The notes beneath the pieces were generated by a model. The model did not search any database and was not told where the DNA came from. It worked only from the letters and a program-made list of their open reading frames with translations. Positions 15,557-24,684 of a stretch of DNA of 64,000 nt are shown here, in pieces. The stretch is from G963663775 sp963664255 (GTDB lineage: Bacteria > Bacillota > Clostridia > Oscillospirales > Butyricicoccaceae). Within the stretch, counting starts at the first letter, position 1. Every line of letters starts with the position of its first letter. A program made the translations under genes and the position numbers. The stretch lies in contig OY760938.1 in the NCBI GenBank assembly GCA_963664255.1, positions 1,302,001-1,366,000 on the forward strand, given 5' to 3'.

Positions 15557-17529
15557 TGAACGTTTATGAACAAGCTAGTTTTATTTGGAGTATTGCAGAT
15601 TTATTGCGTGGAGATTTTAAGCAGAGTGAATACGGAAAAGTTATTCTCCCATTTACAGTTTTAAGAAGATTTGATTGCGTTTTAGCACCATCAAAAGAAA
15701 ACATCTTAGAGATTAACGAAACACTAACCATATCCAATAAAACTCCTATATTTAAAAGACATACGGGACATGATTATTACAATATCAGTAAGTTTGATTT
15801 TGAAAAACTGACGGATGACAGTACCGCAATAGAAGCTAACTTGCGCGACTACATTAATGGGTTTTCAGAAGATGTAAAAGAAATTATGGATAATTTCGAT
15901 ATATTTACAGTGATTGAGAAATTAAATAAGGCAGGGCTTCTCTATCTGGTTGTGCAAAAATTTGCAGAAATAAACATGGGTGCGGATGCTATCAATAATC
16001 TTGAAATGGGTTATATGTTTGAAGAACTTATTCGTAAATTTTCCGAACAATCCAATGAAACTGCTGGTGAGCACTTTACCCCTCGTGAGGTTATTGAACT
16101 TATGGCAGATGTTCTTCTTGACCCAGATGGAGATATTTTGCAAACAGATGGTAAGGTTATTACAATTTTAGACCCAGCTTGTGGAACTGGTGGGATGCTT
16201 TCTGTTGCTCAAAATAAAATACGTGAAAACAATGACAAAATACAAGTTATACCTTTTGGTCAAGAGTTAAATCCAGAAACATATGCTACGTGTAAATCAG
16301 ATATGATTTTGAAAGAGAATGATTGTAAGAATATTAAATTGGGAAATAGCTTTAATGAAGACGGATTTAAAGACCAAAAATTTGACTATATGCTCTCAAA
16401 CCCACCGTTTGGGGTAGAGTGGAAAAAGGTTGAGAAATTTATTAAAGATGAAGCCGAAAATTTAGGCTATGCAGGTAGATTTGGAGCCGGCACCCCTCGT
16501 ATTTCAGATGGTTCTCTCCTTTTCTTACAGCATATGATTTCTAAAATGACCCCTATTGATAAAGGCGGCAGCAGAGTCGCCATTGTATTTAATGGCTCGC
16601 CATTATTTTCAGGTGATGCTGGTAGCGGTGAAAGTGAAATTCGTCGTTGGATTATAGAGAATGATTTACTTGAAGCTATCATTGGGCTTCCAGACCAACT
16701 ATTTTATAACACGGGTATTTCTACGTATATTTGGATACTTACCAATCGTAAAACAGAACGCAGGCGAGGGAAAATCCGTCTTGTTAATGCAGTAAACTAC
16801 TATGAGAAAATGCGTAAGTCGTTGGGCAATAAGCGGAACATCATAAGTGAAGAAAACCGAAAAGCCATTGTAAATCTTTACTCTATGTATGAACAACATG
16901 AAGATTATATTGATTTTGATAATGCTGACTTTGGGTATCAGAAAATAACAGTTGAGAGGCCATACAGACCAACATACTCAACAGCAGAAGAAAGAATATC
17001 ATATTTGGATGACCCAAGATATGTACCAGATTTCTTAGATGACCTTAGAGGATTTGGTGAATACAATCCATTAGCATTTAAGATTGTTAAGGCTCTTAGA
17101 ACTACCGACCAATCAAAATTATATTTTGATGAAAAAGAATTTGAAAAAGAGTTGATAGGTGCACTGGAGAGAAATCAAATTAATGCTGATAAATTTATTA
17201 TAAAATATTTATTGTCAAGCTTATGCAAAACAGATGAAAATGCACCAGTGCTATTGAAAAAAGGTAAAACAGTTGCTGATACCTCTTTGCGTGATACAGA
17301 AACTGTACCACTAAAAGAAGATATACAGGAATATTTTAAGCGTGAGGTATTGCCTCATGTGCATGATGCGTGGATTGATGAAAGCAAAACTAAAATCGGG
17401 TATGAAATACCTTTTACAAGGCACTTTTATAAGTTTACTCCTCTTAGAAACAGTTCTGAAATTATGGATGAAATTAAAGTGCTTGAGGAGCATATTTCTA
17501 AAAAGCTTGCGGAGGTGCTTGGCGAATGA
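15556..17529 (+). CDS. hsdM: type I restriction-modification methyltransferase subunit HsdM
   Basis: 657 aa. An N-terminal HsdM helical domain (residues 1-150) precedes the N6-adenine methyltransferase domain. The SAM motif DPACGTGGMLSV starts near residue 205 and the catalytic motif LSNPPFGVEW near residue 280. QLFYNTGISTYIWILTNRK belongs to the family's conserved C-terminal half. With HsdS it methylates adenine in a bipartite recognition site; with HsdR it restricts unmethylated DNA. It overlaps its upstream neighbour by 1 base and hsdS by 4 bases, showing a tight operon. Confidence 0.95.
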   Translation: MNVYEQASFIWSIADLLRGDFKQSEYGKVILPFTVLRRFDCVLAPSKENILEINETLTISNKTPIFKRHTGHDYYNISKFDFEKLTDDSTAIEANLRDYINGFSEDVKEIMDNFDIFTVIEKLNKAGLLYLVVQKFAEINMGADAINNLEMGYMFEELIRKFSEQSNETAGEHFTPREVIELMADVLLDPDGDILQTDGKVITILDPACGTGGMLSVAQNKIRENNDKIQVIPFGQELNPETYATCKSDMILKENDCKNIKLGNSFNEDGFKDQKFDYMLSNPPFGVEWKKVEKFIKDEAENLGYAGRFGAGTPRISDGSLLFLQHMISKMTPIDKGGSRVAIVFNGSPLFSGDAGSGESEIRRWIIENDLLEAIIGLPDQLFYNTGISTYIWILTNRKTERRRGKIRLVNAVNYYEKMRKSLGNKRNIISEENRKAIVNLYSMYEQHEDYIDFDNADFGYQKITVERPYRPTYSTAEERISYLDDPRYVPDFLDDLRGFGEYNPLAFKIVKALRTTDQSKLYFDEKEFEKELIGALERNQINADKFIIKYLLSSLCKTDENAPVLLKKGKTVADTSLRDTETVPLKEDIQEYFKREVLPHVHDAWIDESKTKIGYEIPFTRHFYKFTPLRNSSEIMDEIKVLEEHISKKLAEVLGE

Positions 17530-18800
17530 AACGGTATGAAGAATATAAAGATAGCGGAGTGCCTTGGATTGGAGAAATACCAAAGGATTGGGAAGTTAAA
17601 AAACTAAAGTATTCGGTAACTTTATGTGCTGAAAAAGAGAGTTACTCTAGTAAAAAATATATAGGATTGGAAAATGTTACATCTTTTTCAGGAAAATATG
17701 TGGAAACAGTAACGCAAGAAATTGAGGGTTTGTCAACTTCTTTTGTTGTTGGAGACGTATTATTTGGAAAGTTGAGACCTTATTTGGCAAAATGCTTAAG
17801 GCCAGAATTTAGCGGAATATGTTCATCTGAGTTTTTAGTACTAAGAAACTATAAAGGAAACAACAGATATTTACATTATTTGTTGTTGTCTTCAAAAGTA
17901 ATTGAAACCATAAATGCAAGCACCTATGGAGCCAAAATGCCTCGCGCTAACTGGTCTTTTATCGGACAAATGCAAATGCCACACCCAATGGCAACAACCC
18001 AACACCTCATAGCCGACTACCTTGACCGTAAAACTGCTGCGATTGACAGCCTTATTGAAGATAAACAAAAGCTTATTGAATTATTAAAGGAAAAAAGGCA
18101 GACTGTTATAAGTGAAGCTGTAACAAAAGGCTTAGATAAGAATGCAAAAATGAAAGATAGTGGTGTTGAATGGATTGGGGAAATACCGGAAGATTGGAAA
18201 AGAACAAAACTAAAAAATCTTCTTTCTATACCAATTACTGATGGTCCACATGAAACTCCTGAAATTTTAGATGAAGGAATTCCATTTATATCAGCAGAAG
18301 CTATTAAAAATTTACAAATTGATTTTAACCTCAAACGAGGATTTATTTCAATTGACAATCATTTAAAGTTTTGCAAAAAGTGCAAGCCCGAATATGGTGA
18401 TATTTTTATGATTAAATCGGGAGCTACGACCGGAAATGTGGCAATGGTAGAAACATATAATGAGTTTAGCATTTGGTCACCATTGGCTTTGATAAGAAGT
18501 AATCCTAATATAATAAATAACAAATACTTGTTCTATTGTTTGCAATCTCGACCTTTCAAGTTACAGGTAGAATTATTTTGGAGTTTTGGAACTCAACAAA
18601 ATATTGGAATGGGCGTTTTGGGTAATCTTTACTTATCTTATCCAGAAATAGATGCTCAGATAGAAATAGTATCTTACTTAAATACCAAAACTTCTGAGAT
18701 TGACAATCTGGTAGACGATATTGCCGAGCAGATAGAAAAACTAAAATCATACCGTCAAGCTATTATTAGTGAGGCGGTAACTGGAAAGGTGGCGATATAA
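17526..18800 (+). CDS. hsdS: type I restriction-modification specificity subunit HsdS
   Basis: 424 aa with two target recognition domains, each opened by a repeated motif: KDSGVPWIGEIPKDWEVKKLK near the start and KDSGVEWIGEIPEDWKRTKLK near residue 205. Each domain ends in a conserved helix (DYLDRKTAAIDSLIEDKQKLIELLKEKRQTVISEAVTKG and the matching C-terminal TSEIDNLVDDIAEQIEKLKSYRQAIISEAVTG). These helices set the spacing of the two half-sites. The gene is unbroken and I see no second hsdS fragment or recombinase switching cassette. The target sequence cannot be predicted by eye. Confidence 0.94.
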   Translation: MKRYEEYKDSGVPWIGEIPKDWEVKKLKYSVTLCAEKESYSSKKYIGLENVTSFSGKYVETVTQEIEGLSTSFVVGDVLFGKLRPYLAKCLRPEFSGICSSEFLVLRNYKGNNRYLHYLLLSSKVIETINASTYGAKMPRANWSFIGQMQMPHPMATTQHLIADYLDRKTAAIDSLIEDKQKLIELLKEKRQTVISEAVTKGLDKNAKMKDSGVEWIGEIPEDWKRTKLKNLLSIPITDGPHETPEILDEGIPFISAEAIKNLQIDFNLKRGFISIDNHLKFCKKCKPEYGDIFMIKSGATTGNVAMVETYNEFSIWSPLALIRSNPNIINNKYLFYCLQSRPFKLQVELFWSFGTQQNIGMGVLGNLYLSYPEIDAQIEIVSYLNTKTSEIDNLVDDIAEQIEKLKSYRQAIISEAVTGKVAI

Positions 18801-21769
18801 TGCCTATTCAAACCAAAGAAATAACCTTTGAAAATGAAATAGAATACGCCCTTATTGAAAACGGCGGATACATAAAAGGTAATTCGAAAGATTATAATCG
18901 TGAATATGCGTTAGATACTACCCTTCTATTCAGGTTCTTAAAAGATAGCCAGCCAAAAGAGTGGAAAAAGCTTGAACAAAAATACGGTTCCCATGCCAAA
19001 GCTAATTTTCTGAAAAGGCTGAATAAAGAACTGGACAGCAAAGGAATGTTATATTTGTTGCGTCATGGGGTTATAGACGCCCCTGCTAAACTTTCATTGT
19101 GCTATTTTCCGCCTGCCAGCTTAATGAACCAAACAAGCATTGAGTTATATCAGAAAAACATACTGTCAATTACAAGGCAGGTGCATTATAGCTTAAAGAA
19201 TGAAAATTCTATCGATGTTGTGTTGTTTATAAACGGACTTCCTTTTGCTACGTTAGAGCTTAAAAATCAGATAACAGGTCAAACGGTAGACAATGCAAAA
19301 CGTCAATATATGAAAGACCGTGACCCAAGAGAATTGCTGTTATCTTTTAAGGCAAGATGTTTGGTGCATTTCGCCGTAGATACAGACGAAGTTTGGATGA
19401 CTACGAAGTTAAATAATATTGATACCTATTTTCTACCATTTAACAAGGGAAACAATGGTGGTAAAGGTAATCCTATTGGTGATGGTACATATCGTACTTC
19501 TTATCTATGGGATGAAGTTTTACAAAAAGATAGTATTTTAGATATTATTCAACGTTTTATACATTTGCAAAAGGACAAGAAAAAAGAAACACTGATTTTC
19601 CCGCGTTATCACCAGCTAGATGTAGTAAGAAAGCTAATAGCTGATGTGAAAGAAAATGGTACGGGCAATAATTACTTAATTCAACATAGTGCTGGTAGTG
19701 GTAAATCAAACTCTATAGCCTGGCTTGCTCATCATCTTTCAAATTTGCACGATAATGAAGATAAAGTTATTTTCAATAGCATTATCGTAATTACAGATAG
19801 ATTGGTTCTTGATAAACAGTTACAAGACACTATTTATCAGTTTGAGCATGTTGAGGGTGTTGTTGTAAAAATAGATAATAATTCTTCACAACTTGCCAAT
19901 GCGTTGAATACAGGTAAAAAAATTATAATTACAACATTACAAAAGTTCCCTTTCATATTAGAAAAGGTAGATGGGTTGGAAGGAAAGCGATTTGCTATTA
20001 TCGTTGATGAAGCCCATTCTTCTCAAACCGGTGAAGCAAGCCGAAAAATGAAGGCTATTTTAGGTGATACATCCGGATTATCGGATGAAGAACAATTACA
20101 GAAAATTGCAGACGAAGAAGCAAAAGAAGAAAAAAGCTTAACAGATAGTGAAGACGAAATTTCAAAAGAGATGTCAACCCATGGCAAGCTTTCTAATCTC
20201 TCATTTTTTGCTTTCACGGCAACACCTAAACCTAAGACACTTGAGATGTTTGGAACACCTGACGAAAATGGCATGCCGCAGGCTTTTAATGTCTATTCAA
20301 TGAGGCAAGCTATTGAGGAAGGATTTATACACGATGTACTTAAAAACTATATGACGTATGAAACCTACTTTAAAATAGGTAAAATGATTTCTGATGACCC
20401 ACGTTACGAAAAGAGCAAAGCAAATAAGGCTTTGGGTAAATATCTTAGCTTACATCCTCACAACTTAGCGCAGAAAACTCAAATAATGATAGAGCATTTT
20501 CGTACGGTTACTAAGGATAAGATAGGCGGAAAGGCTAAGGCTATGGTAGTTACAAGTTCCCGACTTCATGCGGTAAGATATTACAAGGAATTTGAAAAGT
20601 ACATCAAAAAGATGGGGTATCAAAATGAACTAGGGATTTTAATTGCTTTTTCTGGGACGGTTCATGATGGGGACAATGAACATACAGAAGTGTCTATGAA
20701 TAAATTTCAAGAAAGCGAACTACCTGAAAAGTTTTCAAGTGGTGAGTATCAGGTTCTGTTGGTAGCAGAAAAATATCAAACTGGATTTGATGAACCTCTT
20801 TTACATACGATGTTTGTTGATAAAAAATTAAGCGGTGTAAAGGCGGTACAGACCCTTTCTAGGTTAAATCGTACTTGTTTTGGGAAAGAAGATACTTTTG
20901 TATTAGATTTTGTTAATTCTGTGGATGATGTTAGAGAAGCCTTTTTGCCGTATTATGAACAGACAACAATCGAAGAAACTACGGATGCTAACATTGTGTA
21001 TGACCTTAAAACAAAATTAGATGGCTTCAGGGTATATTGGGATAGTGAAATAGAAGCCTTTTCAAAAGCGTTTTTCAAGCCAACTAAAAAGCAAAGTAAT
21101 TTAGATTTTGGCGCACTAAACAACTTCCTCGACCCTGCCGTTGATAGATATAAGGCATTGACAGAAAATGAACAGGATGAATTTAAAAGTACATTATCAA
21201 AATTTGTGAGAACGTACTCATTTATAAGTGGTATTGTTCGTCTTGATGATATTGATATGCATAAATTCTTTGCCTACGGAAAGTGTTTGTTGAAGAAGTT
21301 ACCAAAGCAAGCGGATAATATTCAGGTGTTTCTTGATGACGAAGTATCTTTGCAATATTACCGTGTTCAAAAAATCTTTGAAGGCTCTATCGCACTCAAA
21401 GAAAGTGAAGCATTATATAACTCTATACATGCGGGCAAATCTAAAGCAGAGGAAGAAAAGGCTCCGTTGTCTGAGCTGGTAGAAAAAATTAATGACAAGT
21501 TCGGTACTGATTTTACTAAAGAAGATATGCTAATAGTTGAACAGTTCATGTCTGATATGGATAAGAATGATGAATTAAAAACACAAGCTCGTAATAATTC
21601 GGTTGAACATTTCCGGTATCCATTTAATGATGCGTTTATGAATATAGTAATTGATAGAATGGTTCAAAATCAAAGTTTCTGCGAAAGAGTGCTAGATGAT
21701 GAAAAGTTCGGGAATACAGTAAAAGACCTGCTTGTTGATGTAGTTTATGACAGACTGCGTCAAGAATAA
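18800..21769 (+). CDS. hsdR: type I restriction-modification endonuclease/translocase HsdR
   Basis: 989 aa. The N-terminal nuclease domain has the PD-(D/E)xK-like pair in DVVLFINGLPFATLELKNQ (about residues 140-158). The motor follows with Walker A HSAGSGKSNS near residue 296, DEAH box IIVDEAHSSQTGE near 403, FAFTATPKPKTLEMFG, and KYQTGFDEPLLHTMF with QTLSRLNRT as motif VI. It translocates and cuts unmethylated foreign DNA as part of the HsdMSR complex. The start overlaps the hsdS stop by one base. Confidence 0.95.
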   Translation: MPIQTKEITFENEIEYALIENGGYIKGNSKDYNREYALDTTLLFRFLKDSQPKEWKKLEQKYGSHAKANFLKRLNKELDSKGMLYLLRHGVIDAPAKLSLCYFPPASLMNQTSIELYQKNILSITRQVHYSLKNENSIDVVLFINGLPFATLELKNQITGQTVDNAKRQYMKDRDPRELLLSFKARCLVHFAVDTDEVWMTTKLNNIDTYFLPFNKGNNGGKGNPIGDGTYRTSYLWDEVLQKDSILDIIQRFIHLQKDKKKETLIFPRYHQLDVVRKLIADVKENGTGNNYLIQHSAGSGKSNSIAWLAHHLSNLHDNEDKVIFNSIIVITDRLVLDKQLQDTIYQFEHVEGVVVKIDNNSSQLANALNTGKKIIITTLQKFPFILEKVDGLEGKRFAIIVDEAHSSQTGEASRKMKAILGDTSGLSDEEQLQKIADEEAKEEKSLTDSEDEISKEMSTHGKLSNLSFFAFTATPKPKTLEMFGTPDENGMPQAFNVYSMRQAIEEGFIHDVLKNYMTYETYFKIGKMISDDPRYEKSKANKALGKYLSLHPHNLAQKTQIMIEHFRTVTKDKIGGKAKAMVVTSSRLHAVRYYKEFEKYIKKMGYQNELGILIAFSGTVHDGDNEHTEVSMNKFQESELPEKFSSGEYQVLLVAEKYQTGFDEPLLHTMFVDKKLSGVKAVQTLSRLNRTCFGKEDTFVLDFVNSVDDVREAFLPYYEQTTIEETTDANIVYDLKTKLDGFRVYWDSEIEAFSKAFFKPTKKQSNLDFGALNNFLDPAVDRYKALTENEQDEFKSTLSKFVRTYSFISGIVRLDDIDMHKFFAYGKCLLKKLPKQADNIQVFLDDEVSLQYYRVQKIFEGSIALKESEALYNSIHAGKSKAEEEKAPLSELVEKINDKFGTDFTKEDMLIVEQFMSDMDKNDELKTQARNNSVEHFRYPFNDAFMNIVIDRMVQNQSFCERVLDDEKFGNTVKDLLVDVVYDRLRQE

Positions 21770-22196
21770 TTTGTATACAGACATATGCTATTTCCGAAAT
21801 TTTCTAAGAGAATGGGTTTATCAACAAAAAATTCCTTCTTTTAAAATTGGCCCTTCCCAAATCCCCTCTGAAGAGTTACACTGTGACCAAAATCAGATGG
21901 GAGTGTTTATCTTGAGTTTTCTTGAAGAACTATATTTGAATGGTTATTATCCTTCAGAGGAAGGCAGGACGAATCACAAGGACTACATAACAGCAACGGC
22001 AAAGGTAGAAGAACAAACAAAAATCATATTGGACAAGTTAGGAATAAACGGGGATAAATTCTTAGATGAGTATCTATCAGCAAAAGCAGACCAGATATCT
22101 TATGAACTTGCCTTGGCCTTTGCTCAAGGAATGAAATTAGGCATTAAGATAATATGTGAAACCTGTGAGAAACAAAATGACCACTCTATCGTGTGA
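21747..22196 (+). CDS. DUF6809-like small protein, coupled to hsdR
   Basis: 149 aa. The C-terminal two thirds (FLEELYLNGYYPSEEGRTNH, then a helix ending FAQGMKLGIKIICET) resemble the small DUF6809 proteins common on clostridial mobile elements; the first 50 residues look like an extension. The ATG lies 23 bp inside hsdR, and a TTG at 21771 in the same frame would shorten the overlap. Function unknown. Its position makes it the last gene of the restriction operon, and its stop lies in the terminator loop. Confidence 0.6.
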   Translation: MTDCVKNNLYTDICYFRNFLREWVYQQKIPSFKIGPSQIPSEELHCDQNQMGVFILSFLEELYLNGYYPSEEGRTNHKDYITATAKVEEQTKIILDKLGINGDKFLDEYLSAKADQISYELALAFAQGMKLGIKIICETCEKQNDHSIV

Positions 22197-22212
22197 TAGA
22201 GTGGTCGTTTTA
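22180..22212. terminator. bidirectional terminator between hsd operon and XRE gene
   Basis: ACCACTCTATC, loop GTGT, GATAGAGTGGT, then CGTTTT. The plus-strand gene stops inside the loop and the minus-strand XRE gene ends in the right tail, so one hairpin serves both. Confidence 0.75.
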
Positions 22213-22437
22213 ATCTTCAAAAAGTTTTGATACAGGCACTTGAAGCACCTGAGCAATTTTAAACATGGTTTCCATGGATACACCAAATGGCCTTGTGGGG
22301 CTTTCAACTTTGGCTATAAAAGACCAACTCTTTCCTATTTCGTCAGCGAAAGCCTCTTGCGTATATCCCCGTAGTTTTCTATAATATTGAACTTTCAAGC
22401 CAAACTTGATAAAATTCTCTCTATATTCTGTCTGCAT
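22210..22437 (-). CDS. XRE-family helix-turn-helix regulator
   Basis: 75 aa, essentially one Cro/CI-type HTH: GLKVQYYRKLRGYTQEAFADEIGKSWSFIAKVESP is the five-helix core, followed by FGVSMETMFKIAQVLQVPVSKLFED. GAGGTGA precedes the start. Proteins this size act as regulators of mobile-element genes. It converges on the hsd operon and diverges from the exported protein at 22596; possible targets are the promoters in between. Confidence 0.85.
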   Translation of the reverse strand: MQTEYRENFIKFGLKVQYYRKLRGYTQEAFADEIGKSWSFIAKVESPTRPFGVSMETMFKIAQVLQVPVSKLFED

Positions 22438-22498
22438 AGCACATCACCTCAATATAAATATGCTACCATTTAATACAGAATAACTTTAGGGATTAATA

Positions 22499-22528
22499 TT
22501 GCCATTTATAGCAATACAATGATATAAT
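22499..22528 (+). promoter_or_regulatory. promoter of the stalk-domain protein gene
   Basis: TTGCCA (22499-22504), 18-base spacer, TATAAT (22523-22528), 67 bp before the ATG at 22596. Confidence 0.55.
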
Positions 22529-22595
22529 AAAACAATCACAGTGCATATCAATAAATGGTATTGGTAAAAAACTATTCTTAAAAGGAGCGAAAAAA

Positions 22596-23582
22596 ATGAG
22601 GAAAATGGTAAGTAAGGTTCTGTCACTTTGTATGGCTATGGCTATGGTGGCAGGAATGGCAACAACAGCATTTGCGGTGGAAACAGTAAATATCAATGGA
22701 TATCCAAATTATAGTGCGGGCGAAGATGTAGTTACGGCTGAATACCAGATTAGTATTTCGAATGTTATCAAAAAAGATACGACAAAATATCTGGCTTGGG
22801 CTGATACTTATATTTGTCAGGGACCTGTTACTGTAACTGCTCTGGATAACTTGAAGTTCTTTGGAGGGGCTACCCTTATACCTAATGAGGACACTTATAT
22901 TGAAGGAGCGTTCCTAAGTGTCAAAGGAAACGCTGTATTTACTGATGGAACACTAAAAAACTATGATGCAAATGCAGAATGGGCTTTCGGTGAGGACTTT
23001 GATTTTCAAAAAGGTGCAACAATTACTATTACAGAGCCTGGAATATATCACGTTAATGGCAGCTATCCTGCATTAGCTGGCGGTGCTGACGTAGTACTTG
23101 TCGTGCAGGAAGGGTCAGACAGCACCTCTACCCCTGTCTCCCCTGCAAGTGACGTTACTGCAACTCCCACTTCTTCTAAAATTATTATTAATGGCACTAA
23201 TGTTTCTTTTGAGGCATATACCATTAATGGGAATAACTACTTTAAATTAAGAGATATCGCTTTTATCCTTGGGACTTCTGGCAAGCAATTTGAAGTAACA
23301 TGGGACGGCAGTAAAAAATCTATTAATTTGGTTTCCGGTAAGAAATATACTATTGTTGGCGGGGAACTTTCAACAGGTGATTGCACCGCTAAAAATGCCG
23401 TGGTCAACACCTCTACCATATATAAGGATGGTTCCATAGTAAACCTCTCAGCCTACACGATTAATGGCAATAATTATTTTAAACTACGTGATTTAGGACA
23501 GGCCTTTAATTTTGGCGTATCTTGGGATGCACAAAACAATGCAGTTATCATTGATACTGTGGCAGGCTATACAGCGGAATAA
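22596..23582 (+). CDS. exported stalk-domain (copper amine oxidase N-terminal-like) protein
   Basis: 328 aa. A signal peptide (MRKMVSKVLSLCMAMAMVAG, cleavage likely after TTAFA) precedes about 150 residues without a family I recognise. A Ser/Thr/Pro linker follows, then two related units: INGTNVSFEAYTINGNNYFK with LRDIAFIL, and KDGSIVNLSAYTINGNNYFK with LRDLGQAF, typical of the stalk-domain repeat in secreted clostridial proteins. It has its own promoter, AAAGGAGC site and a strong terminator, so it is an independent cargo gene. Its role on the island is unknown; a surface function such as adhesion or surface exclusion is speculation. Confidence 0.8.
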   Translation: MRKMVSKVLSLCMAMAMVAGMATTAFAVETVNINGYPNYSAGEDVVTAEYQISISNVIKKDTTKYLAWADTYICQGPVTVTALDNLKFFGGATLIPNEDTYIEGAFLSVKGNAVFTDGTLKNYDANAEWAFGEDFDFQKGATITITEPGIYHVNGSYPALAGGADVVLVVQEGSDSTSTPVSPASDVTATPTSSKIIINGTNVSFEAYTINGNNYFKLRDIAFILGTSGKQFEVTWDGSKKSINLVSGKKYTIVGGELSTGDCTAKNAVVNTSTIYKDGSIVNLSAYTINGNNYFKLRDLGQAFNFGVSWDAQNNAVIIDTVAGYTAE

Positions 23583-23591
23583 AAATCATTC

Positions 23592-23624
23592 GGGGAAGGC
23601 TGCCGGTAGCAGCCTTCCCCTTTT
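23592..23624 (+). terminator. terminator of the stalk-domain protein gene
   Basis: GGGGAAGGCTGC, loop CGGTA, GCAGCCTTCCCC, TTTTC; begins 10 bp after the stop codon. Confidence 0.88.
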
Positions 23625-23723
23625 CACTGATTGACTAAAAAGAACCTATAGAGAGCATGTGAAAATCTGACTTGGACAGAAAAATCTACTTTTGATTAAT
23701 AACAATCAAAAGGGGGTTTTCAA

Positions 23724-24362
23724 ATGTTAGTTAGTGAAATTACAGCATTTCTTGAAAATGCGTATCAGGTCTTAAATGATAAATTCTTTGAGGGTGAACT
23801 ATCAAAGGTAGTGATTACAATACAATCCAGTCCCAAAGCCTATGGACATTACACGACTTGGGATGCTTGGAATGAGGAAAAACAAGGATTTAGAGAAATA
23901 AATATCGGTGCAGAAACACTCAATCGACCTATTGGCAATGTTATTGCAACTTTGGTGCATGAAATGGTTCACCATTATTGTGCAATGAGTGGTATTAAAG
24001 ACACTTCTCGTGGTGGTGTCTATCACAACAAGAGATTTAAGAATGAGGCTGAGTGCAGGGGTTTGGTGCTGGACTATGATAATAGAATTGGGTTCAGTAT
24101 CACTCATCCTAGTCTTATGCTCATGGATATAATCAATATGGAAGGATGGGAGAATGTGAATTTGGCCAGAAATGGTGGTGTTACTTCTTCAAATGGTGCT
24201 GGTGGTTCTGATAATGGTTCAGGTGGAGTTACTCCAGGAAAGCCTAAAAGTTCCACCAGAAAGTATATCTGCACTTGTTGCGGCTGTTCTGTGAGGGCTA
24301 CAAAGGTTGTAAACATTGGGTGTCTGGATTGTGGTACAGTTATGGTTGTAGAAGAAAAATAG
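23724..24362 (+). CDS. SprT-like zinc metallopeptidase domain protein
   Basis: 212 aa. The metal-binding motif HEMVHHYC (HExxH) lies near residue 80, preceded by the SprT-like start (LNDKFFEGELSKVVITIQSS) and followed by KDTSRGGVYHNKRFKNEAECRG, the third ligand region. A Gly/Ser/Asn-rich linker (about residues 155-180) joins it to a C-terminal zinc ribbon (CTCCGC and CLDCG). SprT/Spartan proteins process proteins on DNA; mobile-element versions are common and may act on DNA-protein complexes. A 9-bp hairpin (CTTTTGATT/AATCAAAAG, 23689-23712) lies just before its ribosome-binding site. Confidence 0.82.
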   Translation: MLVSEITAFLENAYQVLNDKFFEGELSKVVITIQSSPKAYGHYTTWDAWNEEKQGFREINIGAETLNRPIGNVIATLVHEMVHHYCAMSGIKDTSRGGVYHNKRFKNEAECRGLVLDYDNRIGFSITHPSLMLMDIINMEGWENVNLARNGGVTSSNGAGGSDNGSGGVTPGKPKSSTRKYICTCCGCSVRATKVVNIGCLDCGTVMVVEEK

Positions 24363-24377
24363 AGAATATTTGAGGTT

Positions 24378-24418
24378 AAAAAATCTGTGACTGCTATTTG
24401 GTGGTGGCAGATTTTTTT
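24378..24418 (+). terminator. terminator of the SprT-like gene
   Basis: AAAAAATCTG (24378-24387) pairs with CAGATTTTTT, with a T run to 24418, 16 bp after the stop. Confidence 0.7.
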
Positions 24419-24684
24419 ATTGGTCAAAATCCGAAAAAATCCTCTATCAGGATTAACGCAGAACACATACGCAGTATAGCCTTACACCCCACTCCCCATA
24501 TCAAAAAATGCTCACCTTTTGTTCTTATTGAGATTACAGCCTTTAGAGATACTTTCTCCAGAAATGGACTTTGGATGGTGATTTTGAGAAAGTGGGATTT
24601 TGAAAAGTGTATATCAAAAAGATTGTCATATCACGGGTTGTCCTGTATACTGGTAGAAAAGAACGAAAAGTGGGTGGATAGACC

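Noticed and set aside
24419..24684. Possible regulatory region before the integrase-methyltransferase fusion
   Set aside because: I looked for repeats, stems and promoter boxes and found nothing convincing in these 266 bp.
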